Position numbers and translations under genes: made by a program
Part shown: in pieces, positions 7,551 through 15,887 of the stretch
How positions within the stretch are numbered: the stretch's first letter is position 1
How the letters are laid out: every line of letters starts with the position of its first letter
IMG/VR virus record: IMGVR_UViG_3300044644_001080
Span: 1-22,937 of that record
Source of the DNA: a virus
Length of the DNA: 22,937 bases
Reading direction: 5' to 3' (one strand)
Notes under the pieces: generated by a model
What the model was told of the DNA's origin: nothing
Databases searched by the model: none
The model's input: only the letters and a program-made list of their open reading frames with translations

Positions 7551-9889
7551 TATACGTAACTTTCAATTTTAATATATGAACCTGTATTAATTACCGCATC
7601 ATCCGCGACTCCCGATACGTTAAACGTCCTAATGACTACCGTGCTGCTAGTGGGTACGGCGGTTGTTGCAAAACCAACTCCAGCAGCCCCTTGTAATTGA
7701 ACAAATGCAACTGTATTGGTTGCAAACACTCCGCTAGAAGCGGTTATCGTGTATACCCCAACCCCTGTATTGCTTATTGAGATAGTAGCTCCGGTTGTAT
7801 TCGCGTATTCATCTAATAAAATTGCACCCCCAGAAAGCCTTGTTCTGCCGACATAAGTAGCTACAGGAGGAACTTCAATTATGTTACCAAGGGCATCAAC
7901 AGATAAGCCATACTCAGCAGCACCCGTAAATGTACCAGCTCCATACTCGTTGAGAGTTATAGAACTGTTTGGGTTTAGCGTAAAACCTACGCTTTCAGTT
8001 CCACCAAGTTTAGTTGTAAGCTGAACATTTGAATTACCGATTGCAGCGTCAACCCATGTGCTTATGATCTTACCAGCCGTAGCTATAGCCCCAAGAGCGT
8101 CCTGCGCTCTCAACCAAATAGATGCTCCTATTCCATTCGCACCGGCTCCTCCAGTTACTGTTGTTTCGATCAACAGGTTGCTTGCAACTGCACTTGTAGA
8201 GGTCTGCTCTACAGTCATTCTAGAAGCAGGACCACCACTTAGTGCTTCAATATCCAATGTCAATGCGCCTCCGACAAGTTTCAAAACACCATTGGTGCAA
8301 TTAATAGTTGTAGACGCATCAAGCACCCCACCCAATCTAACGTCATTGCCCACCTTATTCAATCCATTGATACCATCGAATACAGCCAGGGCTTCTACCT
8401 CATCAAGTTGTCCTTGAACATTGTTTGCTGTCAAAAAGTTTGCACTAGGAACAGCAGTAACATCAGCAGCAGCAACAACACCAGGACCAAAAAACTCTTC
8501 CCAAACAGCTGCTCCCGCCTCGTTGTCTGTACAACGATAAATAATACCGGTATTGAAATCTTGCCACAAAGCGCCAATTTGAACACCTTGAGTAACGTCT
8601 TGGTCATCCGCAGGAATTCCATCATACAGCCGAAATTGAAATGACTGGACCAAACTATCGATTACGGATACTCCTGAATTATTAGAAACCCAGTAATAAG
8701 TATTGTCATCGCAGCAAGCACACTCGCATCCAGAAGAGTCGAGATTCTGCTTAATCAATTCAATTGTGGCTCTGTAGTTAGCCGTATCACCGCAAGCCCT
8801 GTAGTTCTGAGCTTCTGCATAATACAGAAGAACATTGTCTACAAACACTTGATACTTAGAGATTCGATTACGCTGCAATTCGTTTGCGTGGGCTACACGC
8901 AAGTTCTCGATGCAAGGAGTAAGCCCACAAAGGCTTCCAGCACAACTAACCACAAACTCTTGTGTCGTAGAGGCAGAATATTGGAGAATCAAGCCATCTG
9001 TTTGAGTCTGAAGAATTTGCTCAGTTAATGAAACCGTATAAGTACCTGTTGCAAGAGGAGTTTCGGTATTAGGAGCGCTTGGATACGGAAGAGATGTTAC
9101 TACAACTCGCGGATCAAATGTTGGGGTCAAAGCCGTCCATGAAGGATAGCTAATCGTACAGTTCAAAGAAGAGATGACTTCGTTTGATTTTAGAACAGTA
9201 GTATTTGCCACCGCCCAAGATCCGCTATCCCCAACCTCGCAGTCATATGTAAAACTTACATCCGCTGTAGTCTGAGTACATCCAGAATACGTGTAAACGC
9301 CACTTAACTGAAGATTTGTTATATCAAACGTGGCATCTCCGTCGACATCATTTTGAAGACCAGATAAGGTAAGCGTGTATTCACCACTTCCTGGAACGGG
9401 GATTTCTGGACCTACTGAAACAATAGTTACATCATCACCACTAGGAACCATTGTTAATTCATTGCCTGCCTCAAAGAAATTACGGTATGGGAATCCATCC
9501 GTAAGGGCAGTATTTGGCAATGTGATTGACAAGAATGCAATGCTATTCTTCAATCGCAGATTATATTCAAAAGTATAAACCCCATTAGCCACATTACCAT
9601 TCAAGTCTAACTCCAATGAAAAAGCGTAAACTGGGGTTTGCCCAGGATTTTGGGTACCCCAGTTTTCAAGATCTATCATTACTAGGTCTGGATCGTTTGG
9701 ATCGTTTAAATCTACAATCACATCCCCATTAAAAGTAATAACACCTAGCCCCTTTGCTTCTGAGGTCAAAAGGTCTATGCCTAAACCAGCATAGTCGGTT
9801 GAGTCTGTTACGATACCTCTTGGTTCTAACGCTCCCGTTGATGGGTTTCTGTACGTTAGGTCGAACGAAAGGGTTACGGTGCTAATCAT
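7550..9889 (-). CDS. Cysteine-rich fibre-like structural protein, 779 aa
   Basis: The protein is modular. Residues 1-200 are beta-rich with Asp/Asn-rich turns such as DLNDPNDPD. Residues 200-320 look Ig-like or beta-sandwich. At 316-393 sits a cysteine cluster: C316, C321, C326, C366 and CECACC at 388-393. Around 440-530, WQDFNTGIIYRC and NGLNKVGNDVRLGG are typical of Bacteroidota phage fibres and adhesins. The C-terminus (about 690-779) is a compact beta domain that could bind receptors. Low-charge Ser/Thr/Gly-rich sequence and repeated beta-strand patterns support an exposed fibre or head decoration. Placed between the 307-aa gene and the connectors, it may be a head or tail fibre; cargo protein is the alternative. 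No enzyme motif is seen. Confidence 0.6.
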   Translation of the reverse strand: MISTVTLSFDLTYRNPSTGALEPRGIVTDSTDYAGLGIDLLTSEAKGLGVITFNGDVIVDLNDPNDPDLVMIDLENWGTQNPGQTPVYAFSLELDLNGNVANGVYTFEYNLRLKNSIAFLSITLPNTALTDGFPYRNFFEAGNELTMVPSGDDVTIVSVGPEIPVPGSGEYTLTLSGLQNDVDGDATFDITNLQLSGVYTYSGCTQTTADVSFTYDCEVGDSGSWAVANTTVLKSNEVISSLNCTISYPSWTALTPTFDPRVVVTSLPYPSAPNTETPLATGTYTVSLTEQILQTQTDGLILQYSASTTQEFVVSCAGSLCGLTPCIENLRVAHANELQRNRISKYQVFVDNVLLYYAEAQNYRACGDTANYRATIELIKQNLDSSGCECACCDDNTYYWVSNNSGVSVIDSLVQSFQFRLYDGIPADDQDVTQGVQIGALWQDFNTGIIYRCTDNEAGAAVWEEFFGPGVVAAADVTAVPSANFLTANNVQGQLDEVEALAVFDGINGLNKVGNDVRLGGVLDASTTINCTNGVLKLVGGALTLDIEALSGGPASRMTVEQTSTSAVASNLLIETTVTGGAGANGIGASIWLRAQDALGAIATAGKIISTWVDAAIGNSNVQLTTKLGGTESVGFTLNPNSSITLNEYGAGTFTGAAEYGLSVDALGNIIEVPPVATYVGRTRLSGGAILLDEYANTTGATISISNTGVGVYTITASSGVFATNTVAFVQLQGAAGVGFATTAVPTSSTVVIRTFNVSGVADDAVINTGSYIKIESYV

Positions 9890-9892
9890 CTT

Positions 9893-10816
9893 TTATAGTT
9901 TTCTTAATTTACCTAATAATTCTTCATTCACTTTGAGGTGGTCAATCAAGGCAAACGCATCCTTTTCTCCTGTTGATTCAAAGAATGGATTCTTGAGCCA
10001 CTTTGTTCCATCACCTCTACGGTCGCGAAGATACCAAATTCCGTCTTCATTTTTAATAAAACCTTCAGAAGAAAGTCGATTAACTAACTCGTGGATAGTT
10101 TCTTCACTTTTTACTTCTTGTTTCTTTTGTGTTGAATTCAGAATTTCAAACGCGTTGTTTCTAAATGTTTCAGTTCCACGACTCATAGCGTCGTGCAGCA
10201 TAACGCGGTTTTCCTCTTCAGTTTCCTTTGTTTTCAAGCCTAATCCATTGATTGCCTTTAGAATATAATCATAAGGCGTGTCAAAATAAATCAAGTTCTC
10301 AAGGTTTCTCTCCTTCTTAACTTTTTCTATCTTAGTCTTAGCATCAACATCTGGTCTGTCGTATTTATAGAATGGATTGCTATCTGCGTATTCGCACATA
10401 TTACCCTCTACACTTGGACACAAGAAGTGGACATAAAACAACAAATCTAATTGACTAGGCTGTATTGTCATTCCATGTTCCAGTGTTACATATCCACCCG
10501 GAAAAGGAAACGAAATACCGCTACTAGTGTTTCTAGGAAAGGACGTTGAATACTGCAACATAATCTGTTGGCCAGTTTCTGGATCAAGTACATACCCGCG
10601 AGCTTTTCTAACCGTGCCAATTGGAGGCTCAATTACAAGACGCGGAGTCATTGATTTGTCATTTGAACTCACCTTGTAATTGCGAGCCATTTTATGTGGT
10701 AATACAGCTATCTTAACCGGCTTACCATTAAAAAAATCCGGAAAATCTTGTTCTAGAATTTCCATTGCCCAGCTTGGAACAGGTATGGACGCACCTGTAC
10801 TTATATCGAAAAGCAT
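9893..10816 (-). CDS. Unknown late protein after the capsid gene, 307 aa
   Basis: I do not recognise this family. The N-terminal 150 residues are mixed alpha/beta with a Gly/Pro-rich piece (SFPFPGGYVTLEHGM). Next comes DLLFYVHFLCPSVEG with Cys at LCP and MCEYAD, then a Lys/Glu-rich helical part (about 155-235). Near residues 240-265 a segment reads like a small winged helix: IHELVNRLSSEGFIKNEDG followed by IWYL. It is the first gene after the capsid terminator and lies 3 nt before the fibre-like gene. The likely role is head-associated: decoration, head completion or cargo. A paired cysteine site binding metal is possible but unproven. Confidence 0.5.
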   Translation of the reverse strand: MLFDISTGASIPVPSWAMEILEQDFPDFFNGKPVKIAVLPHKMARNYKVSSNDKSMTPRLVIEPPIGTVRKARGYVLDPETGQQIMLQYSTSFPRNTSSGISFPFPGGYVTLEHGMTIQPSQLDLLFYVHFLCPSVEGNMCEYADSNPFYKYDRPDVDAKTKIEKVKKERNLENLIYFDTPYDYILKAINGLGLKTKETEEENRVMLHDAMSRGTETFRNNAFEILNSTQKKQEVKSEETIHELVNRLSSEGFIKNEDGIWYLRDRRGDGTKWLKNPFFESTGEKDAFALIDHLKVNEELLGKLRKL

Positions 10817-10834
10817 AACGTATTTGGTTTTGTG

Positions 10835-10864
10835 AAAACAAGGGGGCTTTTGGCCCCCCGTTTT
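10835..10864 (-). terminator. GC-rich terminator after the major capsid gene
   Basis: The 66-bp gap after the capsid stop holds a hairpin with a perfect 6-bp GGGGGC/GCCCCC stem (10842-10847 with 10853-10858) around a 5-nt loop. AAAAC (10835-10839) can also pair with GTTTT (10860-10864) across a small internal loop. In the minus direction a TTGTTTT tract follows the stem, so the hairpin can act as an intrinsic terminator. It probably makes a partial stop or an mRNA 3' end that boosts capsid transcripts over downstream genes. Confidence 0.75.
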
Positions 10865-10882
10865 CTGATTTACTAATTAAGA

Positions 10883-12322
10883 TTATGCAAGAGCTGTAAC
10901 ACCCTTGAACATACCGTACTTGTTACGGTTGATGAACTTGAACGCGATTTCAGAAACAATGTGAACACCCAACTGCCACTTGTCTGTCTTGTTAGACATC
11001 GCACGACCACCTGTTTGCCACATATTCATGAACGCCTCTGGCTTGTGAGCAAGACGGATATATTTACCCATGTTACCCAAACCATCATCAACACCCTGAG
11101 AGGTCATTGGCAGGAATACTGCATAACCAGGCCAAGGGTTAGTACCTGCGGTTGATGTTACGTTGAATGTTTGAGGATTATCAAAGATACCCATACGAAC
11201 AAATGCAAAGTTCTTGTTATTGAACACTACATTGTTGAATGAGTAAGTTGAAGACATCAAATCAGCGTAAGCACCCTCACCCCAGAAGGTTTTTTCCATC
11301 TGTACTTTGTTAATGCTAATGTTAGCATTCTTATTGTACTCAAGCAAACCTTGCTCCAGAATAGACTGGCTAACACCTGAAGTCCACACCATGTAGTTCT
11401 TCACAGAACCGTCTTGTTTAGCAAGACCCTGCTCCAGAGTGTACATATCCTCAATTGCAAATGCACCAGCAACGTCTACAACTACACCACCGTTTCCAGT
11501 GCCAGGACCTGTACCGCCCGATCCACTAGGACCGAGAATTGCAGGAATCAAACCTTGTGTGGTTTGGAACGCATTCAATCCAGTGTTGTCGAATTGTTGA
11601 CCAGCCAAGAAGCTGTTTACGATACCAACTTGGTGTTCACGTTGCATATAGATAATGTCACGTGAGTTAGAGTATGGAGTTTGAACACCATTCTCAAGCT
11701 GATCGTACCACAACTTGTTGTAAAGAGACTCTGAAGACGCGAGAGAGTCTGTACGGAAAGTCTGAAGATTTGAGCTGTATTTTGTGTCAAATACAAACTT
11801 TGGATCTTGTGCGCCAGAGTTTTCAGGAACAGATACACCCACGAAGAAGAACTTCTCATTGTCAGGAATTGCAGCTGTAGTTGAAGTCAACAATGGACGC
11901 AATACCAATGTGGTCAAGAACGGAGAAGTAGTCGCTGCTGTTTTAGAAATTACCTGAAACAGAGCGCCAGTTGTAGCCGCACGGTAGATTTCATTCACAA
12001 TAGGGAATGAGTATCCAGTAGTTTGGTCAACCTCTGTAGATGGAAGGTTTACACTGTAACTACCAGCTACTGGAGAAACAGGACCGTTTTCACAAGTGAA
12101 AGGAACCTCCATGCGGTTCATTTCAAACCAGTTTACAACCTGTTGAGTTGCAATTTCACGGTTACCAATACCATTGATGATTTGGTTCATAGCATCCCAG
12201 TACTCGTCACCGAAGGGCAGGTATGCTACTGCATCGAAGTCAGCCTTCAATGCATCCCAGTTATTCTTGATGGTACCGTATGTAATACCACCAGGAATCG
12301 CCTGATTAATTAAATTTGCCAT
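10883..12322 (-). CDS. Major capsid protein
   Basis: The 479-aa product lies directly after the scaffold gene and before a strong terminator, the usual place of a phage major capsid protein. The length suits the HK97-fold capsid proteins of crAss-like and related podoviruses. The N-terminus (residues 1-70) is helical. Near residues 265-282 there is a Gly-rich flexible loop (GPSGSGGTGPGTGNGG). The C-terminus has KWQLGVHIVSEIAFKFINRN, like the P-domain/A-domain strand endings of such proteins. The start codon follows an A-rich tract (TTAAAAAAATG) with no Shine-Dalgarno sequence, typical of highly expressed Bacteroidota genes. It is the most likely client of the co-chaperonin-like proteins coded upstream; that link is inferred. 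Confidence 0.85.
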   Translation of the reverse strand: MANLINQAIPGGITYGTIKNNWDALKADFDAVAYLPFGDEYWDAMNQIINGIGNREIATQQVVNWFEMNRMEVPFTCENGPVSPVAGSYSVNLPSTEVDQTTGYSFPIVNEIYRAATTGALFQVISKTAATTSPFLTTLVLRPLLTSTTAAIPDNEKFFFVGVSVPENSGAQDPKFVFDTKYSSNLQTFRTDSLASSESLYNKLWYDQLENGVQTPYSNSRDIIYMQREHQVGIVNSFLAGQQFDNTGLNAFQTTQGLIPAILGPSGSGGTGPGTGNGGVVVDVAGAFAIEDMYTLEQGLAKQDGSVKNYMVWTSGVSQSILEQGLLEYNKNANISINKVQMEKTFWGEGAYADLMSSTYSFNNVVFNNKNFAFVRMGIFDNPQTFNVTSTAGTNPWPGYAVFLPMTSQGVDDGLGNMGKYIRLAHKPEAFMNMWQTGGRAMSNKTDKWQLGVHIVSEIAFKFINRNKYGMFKGVTALA

Positions 12323-12336
12323 TTTTTTAAGATTTT

Positions 12337-13422
12337 TTAATCGTTACCAATATTTTTTAACTGTTGCGATGGCAGTGGTTGATTTCTCTCCAACAAGTCT
12401 CTTTGCGCAAAACTTAACTTGCCGCCATCAGCATCATTTTTGCCTACACGATTAACCGTTTTAGGCTGACCGTTGTAAACTTCTTTTACCACCTTTTTTT
12501 CGGTTTGAGCGGAAAGTGATTTAGCAATTTGAACTCCGAGATCCCCAGACTGAACCTTATGAATGAGGATTTGGTTCTTTAGCCATTCACGTACCGCTTG
12601 TTTACCTTCCTTTGTGGTAGTATCAAAGGCTTGGCCTAAGTAACCTGCATACTGCGACTTCAAAATCGATTCGACCTCTTCGTTTGAAACTTGTAACGAA
12701 ACTTCCGTATCGCCGAATTTGTAGGGTACATCCTTTAACTGCTTACCGTAGGACTCTGCCTCGTTAAGTGCTATAGTCTGTCTTTCCGCAATCTGTCTTT
12801 CTGTTTGGCTTCTTAGTTCCTTTGCAAAGGTATAAGGATTTTTTACTGTTTCAACATCTTTTTTAGTCTTTTCAATCATTTCGATTGCGTCGATTGCATC
12901 AGACTTTAAAAGAGCTGTAGCGTAATACTCGCCTTCACCTAAGTTATACTTTTCACGAATGGCTTCCTCAATAGTAGATTGGCCAAGTCGTTTAAATTTA
13001 TCTGGGTTCTTTAACGCCTCAGCAAGCATTAAAGCCTTGAGGGGATCTTCCATTAAACTGTCTGGATTGGAAGAAACAATTTGATTGGCTATAGATGAAC
13101 TGATTCCTTTTTTTCCAAAAGCAACCATAGTCTTAGCTTCCTCAATTCCGCCAAACGGATCGTCAGCGTCTTGCAAAAGAGCCATTCCTGCCTCTACATC
13201 CTTCCTTCTTTCTTCTAGCTCGGCTGCAAGAGTTTTGTAAGATTTCAATTGCTCAAACTCATTTTTAAATGAATCCTCGCTATCGTATCCGTATGCAGAA
13301 AACCAAGGACTATCCTGTGGGACTATCTCTTCATTAACTTGTTCATTAACTTGTTCAGCTACTTGATCATTTACTTGATCGTTCACTTGTTCGTTTTGAT
13401 TTTCTAATTCGTTCGTTTCCAT
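12337..13422 (-). CDS. Capsid scaffold protein
   Basis: The product is 361 aa, highly charged and predicted helical, coded between portal and major capsid protein where scaffolds sit. The N-terminus (residues 1-38) is an acidic Gln/Asn/Val-rich tail built of repeats of a four-residue NxQV unit. The middle holds long helices (FEQLKSYKTLAAELEERRKD, AIEMIEKTKKDVETVK) with heptad-like spacing. The C-terminus (about 315-361) is basic and polar, with KKVVKEVYNGQ, and could contact the capsid protein. There is no Ser/His/Asp protease pattern that I can see, so a prohead protease is less likely. It is 5 nt from the portal stop and 14 nt from the capsid start. Confidence 0.72.
   Translation of the reverse strand: METNELENQNEQVNDQVNDQVAEQVNEQVNEEIVPQDSPWFSAYGYDSEDSFKNEFEQLKSYKTLAAELEERRKDVEAGMALLQDADDPFGGIEEAKTMVAFGKKGISSSIANQIVSSNPDSLMEDPLKALMLAEALKNPDKFKRLGQSTIEEAIREKYNLGEGEYYATALLKSDAIDAIEMIEKTKKDVETVKNPYTFAKELRSQTERQIAERQTIALNEAESYGKQLKDVPYKFGDTEVSLQVSNEEVESILKSQYAGYLGQAFDTTTKEGKQAVREWLKNQILIHKVQSGDLGVQIAKSLSAQTEKKVVKEVYNGQPKTVNRVGKNDADGGKLSFAQRDLLERNQPLPSQQLKNIGND
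13331..13390 (-). repeat. 12-bp tandem repeat coding the scaffold acidic tail
   Basis: Five consecutive 12-bp units (13331-13342, 13343-13354, 13355-13366, 13367-13378, 13379-13390) share a TC(A/G)-N3-A/C-ACTTG(T/A) plan on the plus strand. Two are identical (TCATTAACTTGT). On the minus strand each codes one four-residue unit of the N-(E/D)-Q-V kind. The unit length is a multiple of three, so copy-number changes stay in frame. Confidence 0.85.
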
Positions 13423-13427
13423 ATGTT

Positions 13428-15824
13428 TTATATTCTACCTGTGATTTCGCTTCCTAATTGTGATTCCAGTTGTGCTTCTAGTTGTATTTCCTGCAATGCT
13501 TGTTGACCCTTGAGGAGTTGAACTTGATAGTTTGAGTCAGCCTTAATCTTAGCGAGTTGCTGTTCTTTCATGAGTTCCATGTTAGCCATCTCGCGCTGCT
13601 TCATAATTTCAATCTGGGCAAGCTGCATTGCGGTTTCACGCTTGGCCTGCTCGCTCATCATGGCTGATTGCTGCTGACCCTCAATTGTCTGCTGCATCAT
13701 CATCTGAGCGTGTTGCTCCTCGCGCTGACGAGCCTCGGTCTCTTCAGTTGCCATGAACCAAAGTGCCTCATCTACATCTCCGTTCTTTAATAACTGAGCT
13801 ACACGTTCCACGCTTGATGGGCTTAATAAAACAGCTCCATCCTTTGTAGGCATTTGCGACATCTGCATAGCTCGTTGCAGAATCGCGCTCTTTTCTTTAT
13901 CGTTTGGAAGAACCTTGCAAGTAATAGCCAGTTGATCCAATGACAAACCCTCAAGTTCATCAAGTGCATTAATCATGGTTTCACCAATAACGCTCTCATA
14001 AAACTCTCGAATCTTAGGATCATATTCAATATCTATTCGAGCCTGGTGAATGATTCTTTCGCCAAGTTTTTGTTTGAATTGACGCTCGGATTCACGTAAT
14101 GGCCAGTTGGCATGATTTCCAGCAACATAATCAGCCTCCATGACTCCTACCAATCGTTCCGCTGATTGATCTGGACTTGCCGCCATTGCATCCGGTATGC
14201 CCATGAGATCTTTAATCATCATCTGGATATTCGCTATTTGAGCAAGCCACTCTTGGCCTTGCGGACCAAGACCGTTGTCCATTTCTGACAAAGGCTGTGA
14301 TACATACTTACCTGTTGCCGCGTTAAACTTAGTAGCGACAATCTGAATACCGTTCTGACGGTGGATGTGCATAAGGTCGAATAGATCGTACTCTACACCT
14401 CCAATCTTGATGTTGGCGGCTTCACCAACATCGATTCTATATCCCTTCGGAGCAGCGGCCCATACAGCTGCGCGTAACTTCAACACTGCAAACATCAAGT
14501 CGTCAAGCAATCCACGAACGCTGCGTGTTGGAGACTGACCGTTGATACGATGAATTACATAAGAACTCATAGGAGACAAGCCCTTTTGCATTTGGTTGGG
14601 CTTTTTCTTCCACTCGTAAATGCGATCCTGTGCTGTACCGGAAATGATATAAGATCCCTCGTACCAATAGTTACACGATACCTCATCGTATGTGTCACTT
14701 GGATTCTTTTTCTTTTCGTCTACCGGCTTATTGTTGCGAAGATAACTTGTATACCCCTGCTTGTTTGTTCGCTCTACATACTGTTTATAGTCTGTAGACA
14801 AATACTCAAACTTTAACACGTAAACTTTAAAGTCCATCCAAACCCAGCGATTGGTTGTTGCGTCCTTGCGTTCAAATGCCCATTGTGGGATAGAAGACAA
14901 GGTTGTTTGATATGGAACATACGACTTTGCCATTGACTGGATTTGAGCTTCGGAAAACCCAGCGTCAATCAATTTGTCGTATATTGATTGAATAGTCTCA
15001 ACCTCAATGTGACCAATTGCCGTCGGCTCGTCTTGATTATCTTCGTTCCAAAGCATAATCATTCTAGCCGGGTCAACGTAGTTAAATTTTACTTGTCCGG
15101 TAATGGGGTCATTGTAAAGTTTTGCTGCTCTAAAATGAAAGTCTATTGCATCTCTATTGAGATCCATGCGTTGACCCGCCCAATTAGATGAGCGGAACCC
15201 AGCTTCCGCCAGCTTTTCCAAAGCAACCTCGTATTTTGTTTTGAAGAACCCAAGGCGATCAGCCATCTCTAGCATAGTCTCGTCCTTTGGTACAAAAGGC
15301 AACTTGAACTCAGGAAGCCCAAGTTCTTTTGCTAAAGGGTTCGTATAATTTGCCTTAGCGTACAAGTCATACTTTTTACGCTTCTTTTTATTGATGATGT
15401 TTTTATCAAGAGAAACACAATCAAGTTTATAGTCGTTATCTGCAAGAATTGATAGAAGAACATTTGATAGTTTTCGCATTGGAGAGAAAATGTCATAACT
15501 AATGTTAGTCATGGCTTTTCTTTGGCCTTTAGTCATACCCCTGGTCATACCGGCAGCCTCGCTATTTGGCGAAGACTTAGATCCCGTTGGAGACCCGTTG
15601 GTAAACCAATTCTTATATTTTTCAGGAGACTGAATACCACCTCCGTAATTCCTTACCTCCTGCATTTCAGGAAGTTGGCTAAACGAAAAATAGGTACCGC
15701 CCGCACAAAAACGAGAGTACAAAGCTCTTGCGCAGCGCAGTCCAAATTCCGGTTTTAATTTATCGCTTTCTGGAATGTTATCATTTGGAAACAACACCCC
15801 TCCAGCCATTTGAGGCAATAGCAT
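13428..15824 (-). CDS. Portal protein
   Basis: The 798-aa product is coded between large terminase and scaffold, the usual place of the portal that forms the DNA entry ring at the capsid vertex. The N-terminal half has a mixed core with MTNISYDIFSPMRKLSNVLL and a basic patch KKKRKKYD. A middle segment (TRSVRGLLDDLMFAVLKLR) fits the helical stem that lines the channel. The C-terminal 105 residues (694-798) form a long Gln/Met/Glu-rich helix (QREEQHAQMMMQQ, then AMQLAQIEIMKQREMANMEL), matching the barrel of large podovirus portals. The length suits crAss-like portals. A promoter-like TAAATTTG lies 6 nt before the start. An ATG five codons downstream is an alternative start. Confidence 0.85.
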   Translation of the reverse strand: MLLPQMAGGVLFPNDNIPESDKLKPEFGLRCARALYSRFCAGGTYFSFSQLPEMQEVRNYGGGIQSPEKYKNWFTNGSPTGSKSSPNSEAAGMTRGMTKGQRKAMTNISYDIFSPMRKLSNVLLSILADNDYKLDCVSLDKNIINKKKRKKYDLYAKANYTNPLAKELGLPEFKLPFVPKDETMLEMADRLGFFKTKYEVALEKLAEAGFRSSNWAGQRMDLNRDAIDFHFRAAKLYNDPITGQVKFNYVDPARMIMLWNEDNQDEPTAIGHIEVETIQSIYDKLIDAGFSEAQIQSMAKSYVPYQTTLSSIPQWAFERKDATTNRWVWMDFKVYVLKFEYLSTDYKQYVERTNKQGYTSYLRNNKPVDEKKKNPSDTYDEVSCNYWYEGSYIISGTAQDRIYEWKKKPNQMQKGLSPMSSYVIHRINGQSPTRSVRGLLDDLMFAVLKLRAAVWAAAPKGYRIDVGEAANIKIGGVEYDLFDLMHIHRQNGIQIVATKFNAATGKYVSQPLSEMDNGLGPQGQEWLAQIANIQMMIKDLMGIPDAMAASPDQSAERLVGVMEADYVAGNHANWPLRESERQFKQKLGERIIHQARIDIEYDPKIREFYESVIGETMINALDELEGLSLDQLAITCKVLPNDKEKSAILQRAMQMSQMPTKDGAVLLSPSSVERVAQLLKNGDVDEALWFMATEETEARQREEQHAQMMMQQTIEGQQQSAMMSEQAKRETAMQLAQIEIMKQREMANMELMKEQQLAKIKADSNYQVQLLKGQQALQEIQLEAQLESQLGSEITGRI

Positions 15825-15830
15825 ATCTTA

Positions 15831-15861
15831 CAAATTTAGTTAGCCATGACAAATGTAGTAA
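15831..15861 (-). promoter_or_regulatory. Weak candidate promoter for the portal gene
   Basis: On the minus strand TAAATTTG (15838-15831) lies 6 nt before the portal ATG. A TTA (15861-15859) sits 20 nt upstream where TTG is expected. A second -7-like box, TACATTTG (15857-15850), lies between them but has no good -33 partner. The 63-bp terminase-portal gap is otherwise AT-rich and featureless. Confidence 0.35.
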
Positions 15862-15887
15862 TTTTTTTAGTAAATAGCTGAAAACAA

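Noticed and set aside
8058-8417. 119-aa plus-strand frame opposite the fibre-like gene
   Set aside because: Shadow of Ser/Thr/Gly-rich codons on the minus strand; no promoter, ribosome site or domain pattern.
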